64,000 nt of DNA, taken from the NCBI RefSeq assembly GCF_000149955.1, contig NC_030994.1, forward strand, positions 2,844,366-2,908,365, written 5' to 3'. This document shows positions 24,043 through 36,568 of this stretch, piece after piece. The position numbers and the translations under genes are program-made. The notes beneath the pieces were generated by a model that was given only the letters and a program-made list of their open reading frames with translations, had not been told where the DNA came from and made no database searches. How positions within the stretch are numbered: position 1 is the stretch's first letter; every line of letters begins with the position of its first letter. Origin of the DNA: Fusarium oxysporum f. sp. lycopersici 4287. Lineage: Eukaryota > Ascomycota > Sordariomycetes > Hypocreales > Nectriaceae.

Positions 24043-24781
24043 AGGGATAATATTTAATGATGGAAGCTCAAATAGTGAGCATGAATTAATATGACATAAT
24101 TACTTCAATTCAATGGGTCTAGAGTGACATCCAAGGTTAACGTTAATCACCATCATGGAGCATCGTAGATCAAACTCCTGCGAATCATCAATCCACAAAA
24201 TAAACGAATCTGAGGGATTGTTTCACTTCGATACGAAATGCTTACTCGCTTAGAAATTTAGTCCTCTTCTCCAACTCAAACCCTTGTTTCAACCTGCGAT
24301 CTAACGATCAGAAGCAAGTTTACTGTCTCAGGTTGAATCAAAAGTGTTAATCACCTCGTATCTTCGCGTCCATGACGAGGCTTCGCTGTGAATTCGAGTA
24401 TCACTGTCATTGAACTCTCGACTGATGCATAAAGCGCTGGCAGGTTGTCCCAAGCAACGAGCCAAGCTTCAATTCGACCACATGGATCAGCCCCGCTATT
24501 TCCCCTCCAACCGCCGCTAAACAACCAGCGCAGGGGGAACGACACAGATTCTGATTGGCTGAAACGATACACCATCAACGGCGCCCTGAAGGGATGGACT
24601 TTAGCGCAGTCAGGTTTTCTCTTTAGTGAGAGCTTATGGCGGGCGATGCCCAGAAAGACATAACATTCAGCATCCCCATTCAATACCCGACAATCTCCAT
24701 CCACATTCGCATCTGCATCAATCAAAAACCACCAGCACAGCACACCACAGCTGCCTCGCATAGCGGTCGCCGCAATGCATC
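24043..24781. other. Intergenic, upstream of the ApsB-like gene
   Basis: About 740 bp; AT-rich first half, then a more balanced leader. No gene recognised. Confidence 0.5.
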
Positions 24782-27700
24782 ATGGCCAACGATGAGCGAG
24801 AAAACAGCCAGAGCCCAAAGGCTCAGGCTCCCAGCCCAAGTCCGAGCGGCACCAACGACGGTTCGCGTCCACAGACGGCCCATCGCGTCTCACACACTGG
24901 CAGCGATGATCTGGACCACAACGAGGCCACTGAGACATCAGAGATGACTGACGATACAGCCGCCGACACGTCGCAAGCCCAGCCAGCAAACCCAACCACA
25001 GCGACATCTCCACACGACATTGCGATAACCGTTGATGATACGCACGCAAAATCTCAGACCCGGACAAATCCCCAGAGTACCAGCAATCCCCCCACAAGCC
25101 ACGAAGACTCGATGCTGCACCTGCCTGGTCACTCTGCCCCTGAAACCAGCTACTTCGACCCTATTTCCGTCGATGTCACACGGGGACATGACGATTCTTT
25201 GACTGAGGAGGACGTTAGACGCCACTTGAGGGACGTGGAGTCTAGCTTCTTGCCCGCCTTGTCGCCCATTCCAACTGCATCCACGAACCAGGAGGGCGGC
25301 GTCGACGACACGTACCAATTCGATTCGCCGACAAAAAAGCCTGCGCCTCAACCTCTGCAGCGACATCAAGAAGAAGAAGAGGATCACGATGTAACTGTCG
25401 CGAGCACGAATACTTCCGGCTTTGAGAACTTTTCGTCACCGACTGCAGCTGCAACACGAAGAACTATTTCGCGCGCCGTTAGCATGGCGAGTCAACCTGA
25501 CAATCGCAACACAAGTTACGACGAGAGCGAAAAGGACGACACGGAACAGGAGAGCTCACAGGTATCTAGCGCTGGCGATAACGAGGCCCCTTTATCGAGA
25601 ACCCATTCCTTGTCCGAAAAGGTCGATGCGGGCAGCACCCCTGGTCAATCGCTTCGAAGCCGACGACCAAAATATTTGCGCAGTCGTTTTGGAAGTCAGC
25701 GATCGTCGACATCCTCATTTGCTACGAATCCCGAGTCTCACGAAGGCAGCGATATGACCGTTGGTCTTGGTACCGATTACGCTTTGCAGTCTGGCGGTGC
25801 AGTTCCCGCAATTGGAATGCTACGAAATCCCAGCAATCCGATGCTACGATCCATCAGCATAGGAAGCATGGGTAGTGTTGGATCGGCATTTGGCGCTGAG
25901 GATTACACTGACACTTCATTACCGCAACTCGAACCGCTTCACGAAGTCGATAGTCCCGAACGGCCGCGACAAGATTTGCTAGAGACACCGAAGCCCTCTA
26001 AGGAAGGGTTCACTACAGCGCCTACGGATACGGTCATCGCGCGACATGTTAGAAACGTCCAGGTACCCGAATCTTTGGCCAAGGAGTACAAGTACAAGGG
26101 TGGACTCGAAACACCCCGGAAACATTCCTCAATCACCATGGGTTCCGTCAATACTGCCCGATCGGGCAAGAACTTGACGCTCAAAGAACAGAGCAGTACG
26201 ATTGAGAGGCTGTCAAAGGAAAACTTCGATCTTAAGCTCAAAGTTATGTTCTTGAGCGATCGCCTTGACAAGCTGTCGGAAGAGGGTATCAAGGAAATGA
26301 TCTCGGAAAACGTCGATCTTAAGACTGGTCTTGCGGTACTCCAACGTGACAACAAGGTTTTGCGGAGGCGAGTCAAAGAATTGGAGAAGCAAGTCCGAGA
26401 TGAGGGAGAACGACCAAGCACAGCGCACAGTGGTGCATCATCGACAGACCAAACGGCCCGAATGGGAGATGAAGAGCGAGAAGAAGAGCTCATCTTTTTG
26501 CGCGAGAGGGTTGAGGAGTATGCCACTGAGATTGAGCGCCTACGGTCGGAAAGTTTAACCAAGGAGAATGAGCGACGAAAGTTTGCGGATATCGTCAGAT
26601 CTCTTGGCGAGCGAACTAGCGAAAATATGGAGCGACAAGAAGAGGCCGATGTGTGGAAGGATCTCCTGGAGCAAGAGACTGCGCGCAGAGAACAAGCCGA
26701 TGACGAGAATAAGAGACTACGGGAGGAGGTGTTCAAGCTAAAGCAGGACATGTCTAGCCTGACTAGCGGGGGAGGCTTACACCACACGACAAACATTTAC
26801 AACATCACCAAGAAACATCGCGACGGCAATGTATCACCAGGTCGACCCGTCTCTGGCCTTTCAGGCGACATGGAGAGCTCAAATGGCAATTTCAGTGCTG
26901 CGACCACACTCGTTGATGAGCTGCGTCGCGAGAGTGAGCAGCTACGTCATGAGAATGCCGAACTAAGACGCGAGGTCGGTGCGCAGACATCCATGCTGAC
27001 TTCGAGGAACCGCGAAAAGGAGCGCCTCTACCAGGAGATTGAGGATCTCAAGATGGCTCAGCGACGAGGTCGGCCTGCCCCTTCAACAATTGACAGTCTT
27101 CTCGAGCGATCGGCTTCACAGGTTGGTGGTATGGAGAGACCCCAATCGCGGGGTAGCATGAAGACTCGGACGCAAATTGAGGAGGAAGCCGACCGTGAAG
27201 AACTCGAGAACAAGATGAACGAGATGCGCGACAAACTCAGTGAAGTCAAGTTGCAGAATCAAGAGTTGCAACGCGAGCTTGAGATTTGCATGGAAGACTT
27301 TGAGACTGCTATTGGCGACAAGCGACAAGCTGAAGAAGCAGCGATGACTCTACAAGAGGACCTCAACAATGCGATGAACGATCTTGTTGCCTTACAATCT
27401 GAACGCGACGAAGCTCTCCGTGAGCAGAACGAGATGGAGAGCGAATTTGAAGCGCTACGGAAAGAGGCTCAAGAGGAGATTGACGCGTTGGAGTCAGAGG
27501 CCGATCAACAAGCCGAGGAGATGCAACGAGTACAAGCAGATCTACAGGACCGCTCAGAAAACTTTGACGCCTTGCAGGAAGAGATGCGCAAGATGAGCGA
27601 AGCCTTGATACGACTTGAAGACGACCAGGAGAACAAATTGCGGCGCATCCAACAGCTCGAGCAGGAATTGGACTCGTCGAACAAGGAGCTTGAAGAGCTG

Positions 27701-29196
27701 GAGCAGAAGCTCATGGAGGCGAACGACAAGAACCAGCGACTTTCGGTACAGCAAGAGTCTTCACAGGGGGAGATTGCATTCTTACGGGAAGAGCAAGAGA
27801 CCGACAAGATACGCATCGGTGATCTCGAAGCTGCGATGGCCAATGCCGAGCAGAGCATCCGCGAAGAAAAGGAACGGGTCAAGGAATTGGAGAACCGTCT
27901 CCAACAAGAGCGACACCAGCGAGAAATCGTGGCGGACCAGGAGAAGGAGGAGGTTCAGCAGTTTGTCAACGAGCTCAATCGGGAAGCATCAGCGGCCAAG
28001 GATGAGGCTCGTCGTCTGCGTAAGAACTTGACGTCGAGGGAGGTTGAGGCGACAGAGTGGAAGGAGAGGTTGATGGAGCTCGAGAATAATCTTCGTGAAG
28101 CTCTGGGTGACCTCAACGGTACCCGCTCTTCGCTCCTCAAGGTGAGTTGTCTCATGATTGTGGGGATACAACGGAAGCTAACGGGTTTAGTCCATCGCCA
28201 AGTTACAGCGGGAGCTTGAGAATACGATCCGCGATCTGGATGCCAGCAAGGCAGCTCTTGTGGAGAAAGATCGTATCATCAAGATGCGCGATTCACTACT
28301 CGAGTCGCATGCCCTTGAGAGTCGCAAACTTGCCGAGTTACTCGACAAGGAGCGCATTGCCCACCGCAATACCAAATCGCAGTACGACACGTTCCAGAAG
28401 TCTCATCAGCACCTTACCCGTACTGCAAGCAGTCAAGATGTTCGCATCGCTGAGCTCGAGACAAACAAGAGTCAGGATCGCAGGAGGATCGCACAACTTG
28501 AACAGTCGATGCGTGATCAGCTACAGGAGCGTAATGAACTTCTCCTCCAGCTTTGGCACAAGCTCAGTAAATTATGCGGAAGGGAATGGGTCCACGGCAA
28601 CTCTCTCATCGACCGCCAAGTCCTCCCCTCAATCGAAGTCATCGCCAACCGCCTCCCCAGCTTCACCAAGAACCTCATGGCCGCCGTCAAAGCCATCGAG
28701 AACATGATCGGCTCCTTCGAAGTGCGCATCAAATCCGTCGAGCGCGATCTCCACAGGGAGTATCAAACCCTCGAGTCCAACCTCGAGGTGCGCACCAAGA
28801 AACTGGACCGTCTTGAAACCATGGTTAGAAACTCGGTCGCTTCAGGATCCCTCAGCCACGACGCAAGGTACTCCCGCCTCGAAGAAGCATATCGCCAACT
28901 CAAAGTCGAAAACGCCACTCTCCGCACCGCAAACGACGTGCGCGCGCGAGCCTCATACTCCAGCACCGAGTTAGTTCCTCACTCCCCATCACCCTCCATC
29001 CCGCGCGGTCCCAACGACCAACGCACAAGCCGTTCCAAATCCCGCTCAACCGTTACGCGCGCACACACCACCACCGCACTACCCGGCTCTTCAGCGGGTG
29101 GCTTAGGGCTCCGCGACATGGCTGCGCTGAGCGAAGAGAACAACAGCGCTGCGAACGATAACAGGTGGTTGTTTAGACTGCGGGACATGGAGTATT
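24782..29196 (+). CDS. ApsB-like spindle-pole/MTOC protein with CM1 motif (3' end in gap)
   Basis: Component of microtubule-organising centres that helps recruit gamma-tubulin complexes and positions nuclei. Exons 24782-28141 and 28191 onward (49-bp intron) encode at least 1455 aa before the N gap. Residues 1-460 are acidic, Ser/Thr/Pro-rich and probably disordered. Residues about 464-540 carry the centrosomin motif 1: LKEQSSTIERLSKENFDLKL followed by KVMFLSDRL, ENVDLKTGLAVLQRDNKVL and KRRVKELEKQ-like residues. The rest is almost continuous coiled coil, then a conserved globular C-terminal region (LCGREWVHGN; WLFRLRDMEY) typical of ApsB/Mto1 relatives. The stop codon is hidden in or just beyond the gap; sequence after it looks non-coding. 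Confidence 0.88.
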
Positions 29197-29405
29197 NNNN
29201 NNNNNNNNNNNNNNNNNNNNNNNNNNNNNNNNNNNNNNNNNNNNNNNNNNNNNNNNNNNNNNNNNNNNNNNNNNNNNNNNNNNNNNNNNNNNNNNNNNNN
29301 NNNNNNNNNNNNNNNNNNNNNNNNNNNNNNNNNNNNNNNNNNNNNNNNNNNNNNNNNNNNNNNNNNNNNNNNNNNNNNNNNNNNNNNNNNNNNNNNNNNN
29401 NNNNN
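29197..29405. other. Assembly gap (209 N)
   Basis: Run of N that removes the C-terminus of the ApsB-like protein directly after the conserved RLRDMEY segment. N-run length may be only an estimate. Confidence 1.
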
Positions 29406-30049
29406 AGTACAGGTATTCTTTTGTGTTGGTTTTGGGGAATATATTTGGGTATTATGATCATTGATGTTGGTGATGCTGAACTCGGGTGATAGTGATTTTT
29501 GTTTGTGAGGCGTGTTGGTGGTGATGATAGTGGAGTTTTAGCGCTGTGAGTTCCTGGAGGCACTGTAAGCGAAGAGTGACGTGCTGTCCAGATCTTGAGG
29601 TTGGAGACCGCGCGGTGTAAGTGATGGCAAATGCTTGTTTGTGTAAACTTAAGGCCTTTCGGGAGAGCTTTCTGCTCGCCTTTCAAGATTGTTTACTCAG
29701 GCCTCTGAACTGCGGTCTTCTCACTGTAGCTGGTAACTTTGATGCTTTGTTTGCTGGAGACAGTTCAATGTCGTGATCAAGAGCACCTTCTGAAGTTTAA
29801 CCCCACATTGAGCAAGGTTCTTATTCCCCGAAGCTGGGGAAGATTTCTTGCTTTTCCAGTTCGAAATGCGGAATGTCCCAATGGAGTAAGACCGCGTTCT
29901 CCTCAATTCGATATAAGATCCAACACCATTATCTTCTTTCCGCTCACACTACAATCCTGTATCTTATCATCTTCTCGTCACTCTCATCGTTTTTTCCACA
30001 TTCTTTCCATCAAATTTCCTGTCATTTTGCTCATTAAACCGCCGTCAAA
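29406..30049. other. Intergenic after gap 2
   Basis: Contains the probable 3' untranslated region of the ApsB-like gene (GT-rich just after the gap) and the leader of the DUF1479 gene. No separate gene recognised. Confidence 0.5.
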
Positions 30050-31585
30050 ATGCTCCGCGCATCTCTCGCCAAGCCCTCCCCCCCTGTCCTCCGCCGCTGC
30101 ATGACATCGCTAGCCTCCAAAAAAGAAGGCGACATCTCGGATGCATTCACTTCACTGTCCGGGGCCCAACGCGAGCCTTTACCCGATCGATATCGTCAGC
30201 TCAAACTTAATCTCCTCCAAGGCCGTGAAGATAGGATTGTTCAATCGTGGAAAAAACTCCTTCGTGAGTTGAAGCGGGAGAATGAGATTGTTGCCAAGAA
30301 GGGACCAGGTGTTATTCCACAGATTGACTTCAAGGATCTTGAGAAGAGTAGTGATGGGCTGAGGAAGGAGGTCAAGAAGAGAGGCGTTGTTGTTGTGAGG
30401 GGTGTTATTCCGGAGGGTGAGGCGAGGGCGTATAAGGCTGAGGTGGAGGAGTATGTTGCTAAGAACCCATCTACACGAGGTATCTACCCCTACACTCCCC
30501 TCGCCAATTGACTTACACTAACGATATCAGCATTTCCACCTCACGATCCTCAAGTCTACGAACTCTACTGGTCACCACCCCAACTAAAAGCCCGCTCACA
30601 CCCAAACTTCCTCACCGTCCAACACAATCTCATGTCCCTCTGGCACACCACCTCTCCAACCTCAATCTCCCTCTCCCAACCCTTCAGCTACGCCGACCGC
30701 CTACGTATCCGCCAACCCGGCGACGCCAGCTTCGCTCTCGGTCCACACATCGACGGCGGAAGCGTAGAGCGCTGGGAACCAGAAGGCTACGGCGCAGGAC
30801 ACGTCTACGACGCCATCCTCCAAGGAAACTGGGACTCCTACGATCCCTGGGACGCCAGCGGACGTGTCGACGCTGTGAACAATCGCTACGATGGACTGGG
30901 TGCTTGTTCGATGTTTAGAATGTGGCAGGGTTGGATGAGCATGAGCCATACTAAGCCTGGAGAGGGAACGTTGCTGGTTAATCCGCTGGTGAAGCTATCG
31001 ATGGCGTATGTGCTGCTGAGGCCGTTTTTTAAGGCAAAGAGTGAGAGGTTGGGGCAGGGGTATTTGGACGAGGGGAACTGGGAGTTGATGAGGGATGTTG
31101 ATAGTGAGTTGCAGGGTGCGATGCCGGGGACGGGACAGGAGTTGACGGGGGAGTTACATCCGCATTTGGAGCTTGAGAGGACGATGGTTCACATTCCTGA
31201 GATACAACCTGGAGATTTCGTAGCATGGCACTGCGACAGTAAGTCCCTTCACCCGTCCCCAATTTACCATCGGTACTAACATTACTTAGCAATCCACTCC
31301 GTCGACAAAGTCCACGCCGGCACATCAGACTCTTCCGTCCTGTACATCCCCATCTGTCCAATCACAGCCCAAAACGCAGAGTACATGGTCCGACAGCGCG
31401 ACGCTTTCCTCCGTGGGACGCCGGGACCGGATTTCCCTGGCGGTGCGGGGGAGTCCGGACATGTGGGGCGGGGCACGGAGAAGATGCTGGACGGAGCGGC
31501 TCGTCGGGCGATGGGCCTGAGCGCGCTGAAGACGGAGGGGGAGAATGAGGTTGTTGCGGAGGCGAATCGGATCCTTGGGTTTTAA
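30050..31585 (+). CDS. DUF1479 family 2-oxoglutarate/Fe(II)-type oxygenase-like protein
   Basis: Exons 30050-30479, 30531-31238 and 31290-31585 join in frame to 477 aa. The N-terminus (MLRASLAKPSPPVLRRC) fits a mitochondrial presequence. The core shows RGVVVVRGVIPEGEA, the metal-type H-x-D in GPHIDGGSVERW, and a distal WHCDTIHSVDKVHAG, matching the facial-triad arrangement of cupin-fold oxygenases. The family is widespread in fungi and includes bacterial YbiU; the substrate is unknown. The second intron falls within the conserved WHCD/TIHSVD block, so the unspliced gene loses the presumed second metal His. Confidence 0.88.
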
Positions 31586-32216
31586 TTGATGGCCTGACTG
31601 TTTTCATGGAGCGATTGTTATTCCTTCTCGTCGTCCGTCATGGTCATTTCTTCGATAACCTGTCATTTCTTGTTTCCGGGTATTTTCTGCTGTCATATTT
31701 GCCGGCCATTTCTTTGGTTCCCCGTGTCTCATTTGTATCAGGTAGTTTGTAATCAGAGCTGGTTTGTAAGCCGATGTTTCATGAATCGTGCGATATTCGA
31801 CCGTTCAGAACACTTGTTCAACTGACGTCCAACGAAAGGCCTGTATCCCAATCCCGCACGGATGTCGGACACCGATGATCCGGAGACACTTAGCGTTACT
31901 GCCAGTCTCCGCAATGGTCTCAAAAGGCCCTCAATGGTTCTCAATGGATCCATTACTAATCGAGGAAGCATCTAGAGTCTTCAGCCGGTCGATCTGAGGG
32001 GAACTGGAAAGGTCCATTAGTAAAGCAAGCGGTGAAGACAGTGGAGAAAGGTTGAGGTCTCATGAAACGGGGAGACCAGGAGATATATATACCCCGTAGA
32101 CATCGCCTCTCGGATTGTTCGGACAGACCAACTTCATCACGCAATAACTACTATACCCAATTCACACTACCTCCTCTCAAATTAAGTTTCACTCTCAAAG
32201 TCACTCACTGCCCATC
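31586..32216. other. Intergenic with TATA element before DUF1993 gene
   Basis: About 630 bp. Apart from the TATA-like element at 32083-32091 I see nothing gene-like. Confidence 0.5.
32083..32091 (+). promoter_or_regulatory. TATA element of the DUF1993 gene
   Basis: ATATATATA lies 126 bp before the ATG at 32217 and is followed by a pyrimidine-rich leader. Consistent with a TATA-driven promoter and a transcript start around 32115-32125; no direct evidence. Confidence 0.55.
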
Positions 32217-32729
32217 ATGAGCTACACACTCTACGACGCCGCCATCCTCCACACCAAGGAAGCCCTCAACTCCCTATCCTCCATCCTCAAAAAGGCCGAA
32301 TCCCACGCCAACTCTGCCTCATTCCCCACCGCCAAACTGGCCCCTGACATGCTGGACCTCAGCTTCCAGGTCTACTTCACCACCGACACAGCGCAAAAGA
32401 TCGTCGCGCGCACAACCGGCACAGAGCCCCTCACCCTCTCTCGCGACGAGTGCACCACATTCCCTCAATTCCACGCTCGCATTGCCCAGGTCCTTGAAGT
32501 TGTTGAGAAGGCTGACCGAGAGCTTGTCGAGAAGCGTGGTGCTGAGGTTGTCACTATTGGCCTTGGCCCCGGAAAGAGTGCGGATATGAAGGTTCGGGAT
32601 TACGTGCAGGGTTATGGAATTCCTAATGTCTTCTTCCATTTGACTACGGCGTATGCGATTTTGAGAAAGGAGGGCGTTGAGTTGGGGAAGCAGGATTATA
32701 TCGGTGCTTTCATGAACCAGTACTTCTAA
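32217..32729 (+). CDS. DUF1993 family protein
   Basis: Intronless, 170 aa, starting MSYTLYDAAILHTKEALNSL. The whole length matches the DUF1993 family, a helical-bundle fold distantly like DinB, with the typical VRDYVQGYGIPNVFFHLTTAYAILRKEG-type C-terminal region, of which the run HLTTAYAILRKEG is the clearest. It ends with the common DYIGAFMNQYF-type tail. Function unknown; small soluble cytosolic protein. The strong TATA element and C-biased codons in the first half suggest inducible, high expression. Confidence 0.9.
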   Translation: MSYTLYDAAILHTKEALNSLSSILKKAESHANSASFPTAKLAPDMLDLSFQVYFTTDTAQKIVARTTGTEPLTLSRDECTTFPQFHARIAQVLEVVEKADRELVEKRGAEVVTIGLGPGKSADMKVRDYVQGYGIPNVFFHLTTAYAILRKEGVELGKQDYIGAFMNQYF

Positions 32730-33116
32730 TCCTGGACAGTAATTAAGCTGTTGGATTGGGATCAATAAAAGTGATTTGACGTTGATTGAGGCTGCATGAG
32801 AGTGACAGTGATGAGGTGTTCTATAAGTGACCAAGATCCAACACTTACCTAACTTTAGGATAAGTCTGTACTAAACTTAGAATAGTTTTGACGAGTTATT
32901 CTAAGCTCTTAAATGATCTCAAGCTTTTGAGCATTGATGAATGCTTGATTGGTTCATGTCAAGTTCAGGGTAGCTGTAGCTGAAACTGTAGTCAAGCTGT
33001 CACACAAGATCCATTTGTCATCCTTGTCCGCCCCTCCATTTCCCGTGCCACTAACGCCGCCACTCCATCTCCATTCTTGAATTCAGCATCTTCAATTTAC
33101 CGTCTTCTTCACCAAA
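32730..33116. other. Intergenic, DUF1993 to Mrx7-like gene
   Basis: About 390 bp with 3' flank and short leader. Nothing else seen. Confidence 0.5.
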
Positions 33117-33489
33117 ATGGCTGCACACTGGTGGCTCCTCCGCGCAATCCAATCCTTCGAAGTCCGTCTTCCCTCTCCCCCAATAAGTGCCCTTACTAAC
33201 AAATCCCAGGATCACATCGTCGCATCCGTACGCCTCCCATCCTCAATCTCCACCCCAATCTAACATATCTCAGATCCTCCGCCAACCGGGTTTCCACCGC
33301 GCAGTAACACGCATCCACAAGACCATCCACGAGAAGCAACACGGACGAAATCCGCACGAGCCTTTGGCACCGGGCGAGGCGACGGCGGATCCGAACACGT
33401 CTGGTAAAACTTCACAGTTTGCGAAGCATTTTCTGGATGAGATCAAGAATCAGTTTCGGGGGAAGCCGACGGATATAACGAGGAAGTGA
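33117..33489 (+). CDS. Mrx7-like small mitochondrial protein with an 18-nt exon
   Basis: Exons 33117-33161, 33210-33227 and 33274-33489 give 92 aa: MAAHWWLLRAIQSFE, then DHIVAS from the 18-nt middle exon, then ILRQPGFHRAVTRIHKTIHE and a tail ending QFRGKPTDITRK. The short N-terminal hydrophobic helix, the FHRAV/RIH block and the FLDEIKNQFRG block resemble the Mrx7 (MIOREX component 7) family of proteins linked to the mitochondrial ribosome. The first donor (GTCCGT) is weak. Without the introns the conserved helix is broken, which is why the model is preferred. Assignment is by overall pattern. Confidence 0.72.
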
Positions 33490-34480
33490 AAGAGATGGAT
33501 TAATGATTTATGATACCCGGTTACTCTGCGATTAACTACGATTGGATGTGATGGTGGGAGGCACAAGAGCTGGATTGAAGGATGTTGGATAAGTGAATGG
33601 AACAAGCGATTACCTACCAACTCGTGCGATACGAACCTCGAATGCTACAACCATACGCGGGATCTTGAACTGGTCAACGAGGAGATGGACAGTATTTATT
33701 GAGGACGATTGAGTCGCTCAGTTGAGCCGAGCAGACAGCGCTCTACTTGATCCTCCATACAACCCACACAACCCAGGACGATGGTCTGCGACCGGGACGG
33801 CGCAAAATCTTCCCGATTTTCTGGTCGATGGACCCTTATCTATCTGCGCCGTTAGCAAGAGTCGTTTGGAAACATGAACGGTCGCTCTACTGTACATTAC
33901 CGCGCCTTCGGCCTGCCAATCATACCCTTTGCCGCTCCATGTCTTTTCGCTCATTGCTGAATCGTCTATTATTGCAAAAGCCATGTCCCTGTTACAGCTT
34001 ACACGGCAGACAAACACGCCACCATGTTCATATCCCTCCCAATTAACGCCAATAATTGCCCCCATTTCTCCAAGCTCATCTTGCGACGTGCAAATCGATG
34101 ATGTCTTGGCGTAGTGTGCTGGATATGTGTACTCGTAGCGTCGTCTTTGTCGTCGAGAAGAGCGACGATCTCAATGCTGGTATCTTTCGATGACGTTTTC
34201 CACATGGTGACTGATTGAGCAAAATGCATTCCAAACCAGCAACAAAGCCAATTTTATAGCCCGGACAGTTGTCGCTGACCGTGAGCTTCTGTCATCTCAC
34301 GCGTGGTCATCGTCTTACCAAAACTCTGGAAATAGCCGCGCCAAGTATCACCAAAGTAAGTTTTTAGCCGTCGCCAAAAATAATGACGGGCGTAAGACAC
34401 CTCCAACACCAAATCACCAACCAGTCATCAAAGATCACCACCAATCGTCAAAGATTCAGCTGACGACGGATGAGCTGTGC
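33490..34480. other. Intergenic, convergent region with one unassigned minus frame
   Basis: Between the Mrx7-like gene and the minus-strand regulator. A minus-strand frame of 115 codons (34065-33718) and an overlapping one (34229-33999) exist but show no domain, and no pair of splice sites I tried gives an obviously better protein. Confidence 0.4.
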
Positions 34481-36568
34481 TCACGACAACGTAGCATACT
34501 GCCCCCAATCAACCCAATTCATCGGCAGCCCAATATCCAGATTCGCCTCCAGCGCATCCTCCACAGCCCCCAAGTTAAAACTCGGATCAATAGCCCCAAA
34601 CACATCCGCCCCAGAAATCGCATCGATCAGTGAAAAGTCCACGGCCTGTTCCACGCTCGGCACAGCATTAACCATGCTTGGATTCGTCACAGCCACTGGA
34701 TTCACCAGCGCCGGCGTGCCTTCAACCGGCGGCGGTGATTCCCGTGTAAGCGTGTTAGCAGCCCGTTCCATCTCCTTCAGCACCCGCTCGCCCAACCCCG
34801 CTACCACGTTGGCGCTCCAGAAGTAATCGCCGAATTTTCTGAGCATTTCGCAGTTGCGACGGAATGCGTGCATGGCGCGGGAGCGAAACATGGGGAGGCG
34901 AGAGTGGCGCATCTTGCGGTACTCTACGCTTAGGGCGAGACATACGGCGTATGGGACGAAGGGCATTGGGGATAGATGGTCGCGCAGGACGGCGCAGGCG
35001 ATGCGTTCTGCTGCGAGGGAGCGACGGGCGTTGGCAGATGGTGGAGGGAGTGTAGATGCTGCTGTAAGTGTACCCGGTCGTGGAAGCCGACACGATAAAA
35101 TAATCACGGCGTGATAAAATGTTTCGATCGTTGCTGTAACCATTAGCCAGGTACTTTTGATCGAACGGATGACTTACCAATTAGTGAACCCGGTACTTTG
35201 AGCGCATCAGCATTGACGATCATGGCCTCCAGAACCGGAAGATCAATATAAGCAATCTTATCCAACCCGCTCGCCTCAGCACTCGGTCCCGGGCGATACA
35301 GCTCAATAACCTGATCCAACCACTGCACCACACTCAAAAACAACCTGAAGCACGGCGGTCTCTTCCTAATACACCCATCCAGATTCGCGCCTATATCCCT
35401 CTCATGCATGAGACACGGCCTCCCATACACCGCCGCATTAATCCGATCAACCGCCCAGACCGCACAGAACAGCGTTTCCAGCTCTTCACAGTTCGGCGCG
35501 TCGTACCTGAGCAGATGAAGACCTAGCGTTTGGATGTGGTGAATAGCGCGGCCGCCGAGTTGCGCGGGGAGATCTGCTTCTTCGGAGGAGCTGGGCTGGG
35601 TGTAGAGGGATAAAAGGATGAGGGCGCGGATGTGAAGGACTCTGTCGGTAATGATGCTTGTTTCGAGAATTGCGCGGACGGCGGAGGAGATGGATTGCAT
35701 GAAGTCTTGGCAGGGGAGAAGATCATCGCCTTTGTTTTGGAGATGCAGATACCGCGCCATGCTTGGATCTGTAGATGCGGCTAGACAAATGAGCTGTTTC
35801 AACACCACACTCGCCGGCTCATCGCCCTCCAGCGTCGTCTCCGGTATAATCGGCATGATAGGATGAATCTTGTCCAAATACAACGCCTTTAGTTTGAGGT
35901 AGTCTTGATGTGGCGGAAGACACGATAGACAATGCTCTTTCACAAACGGTAGTAAAAACTGGTCCATTATGGGCGGCGGCCGAGAAGTAATGAATTGACT
36001 CGCTTGTCCAGGATTATTAGAAGAAAGCCATATTCCCACATCTCCTTTCTGCGACGTCTCGCGGATGGACGCTGAGCCTGTGGCTTCCATGAACATGCCC
36101 TCTGGATTGAGATCCCCTACGAAGCGGGATGATTGGTTTGGCGTGCTTCCTGACTCGCGCCTTGGAGTTGGCGCAGCAGGACTTGCATTTGCGGTTGAGT
36201 TTGCATATTGAAGCGATGAGTCTGGGAGAGCAGTTCGTTGTGTTTGCAAGGGTAGTGATCTGGTGATGTTAATTGAGATCACCTTGGGGAATTGAACCAG
36301 AGCAGTGGTAGAGGCCCACTCACGTTGACCGGGATGTCTCATCTTCTTCCACGGGAGGCGACGTCTCATCGACTGCATCTTCAGCATGCACACAGCGCCT
36401 CTACTCAATCAGCCCCCACTCTCTCCAAATATACCTTGGGTAATAGATGCTCACCTTTTTCTTGCGACATGATGCGCAAGCGTGTTGGACCTGTTTGCGT
36501 TTCACGGGGAGACCGCCGCGCGAGGGATCTGAGGCGACGAATTTGACATGTTTTGAAGGAGTGGGCAT
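34481..36568 (-). CDS. Fungal-specific transcription factor with partial Zn-cluster
   Basis: Exons 36568-36455, 36400-36324, 36259-35178 and 35133-34481 join in frame to 641 aa. N-terminus: basic KRKQVQHACASCRKKK followed across intron 1 by RRCVHAED. That is the first half (C-x2-C-x6-C) of a Zn2Cys6 cluster; the expected second half (three more Cys) is absent from the residues that follow, which are acidic. A conserved SRFVGDLNPEGMF block precedes the fungal transcription-factor homology domain (residues about 140-470), with HIQTLGLHL and the VWAVDRINAAVYGRPCLMHE block. Target genes are unknown. It is divergent from the coiled-coil gene at 37559. Confidence 0.85.

Noticed and set aside
25939..26796. 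285-codon minus-strand frame inside the ApsB-like gene
   Set aside because: Ser/Arg-rich mirror of the coiled-coil coding strand, with no domain of its own.
33718..34229. Two overlapping minus-strand frames upstream of the Mrx7/TF interval
   Set aside because: No domain, no good start for the longer one, and no splice pair that gives a convincing protein; left as unassigned.
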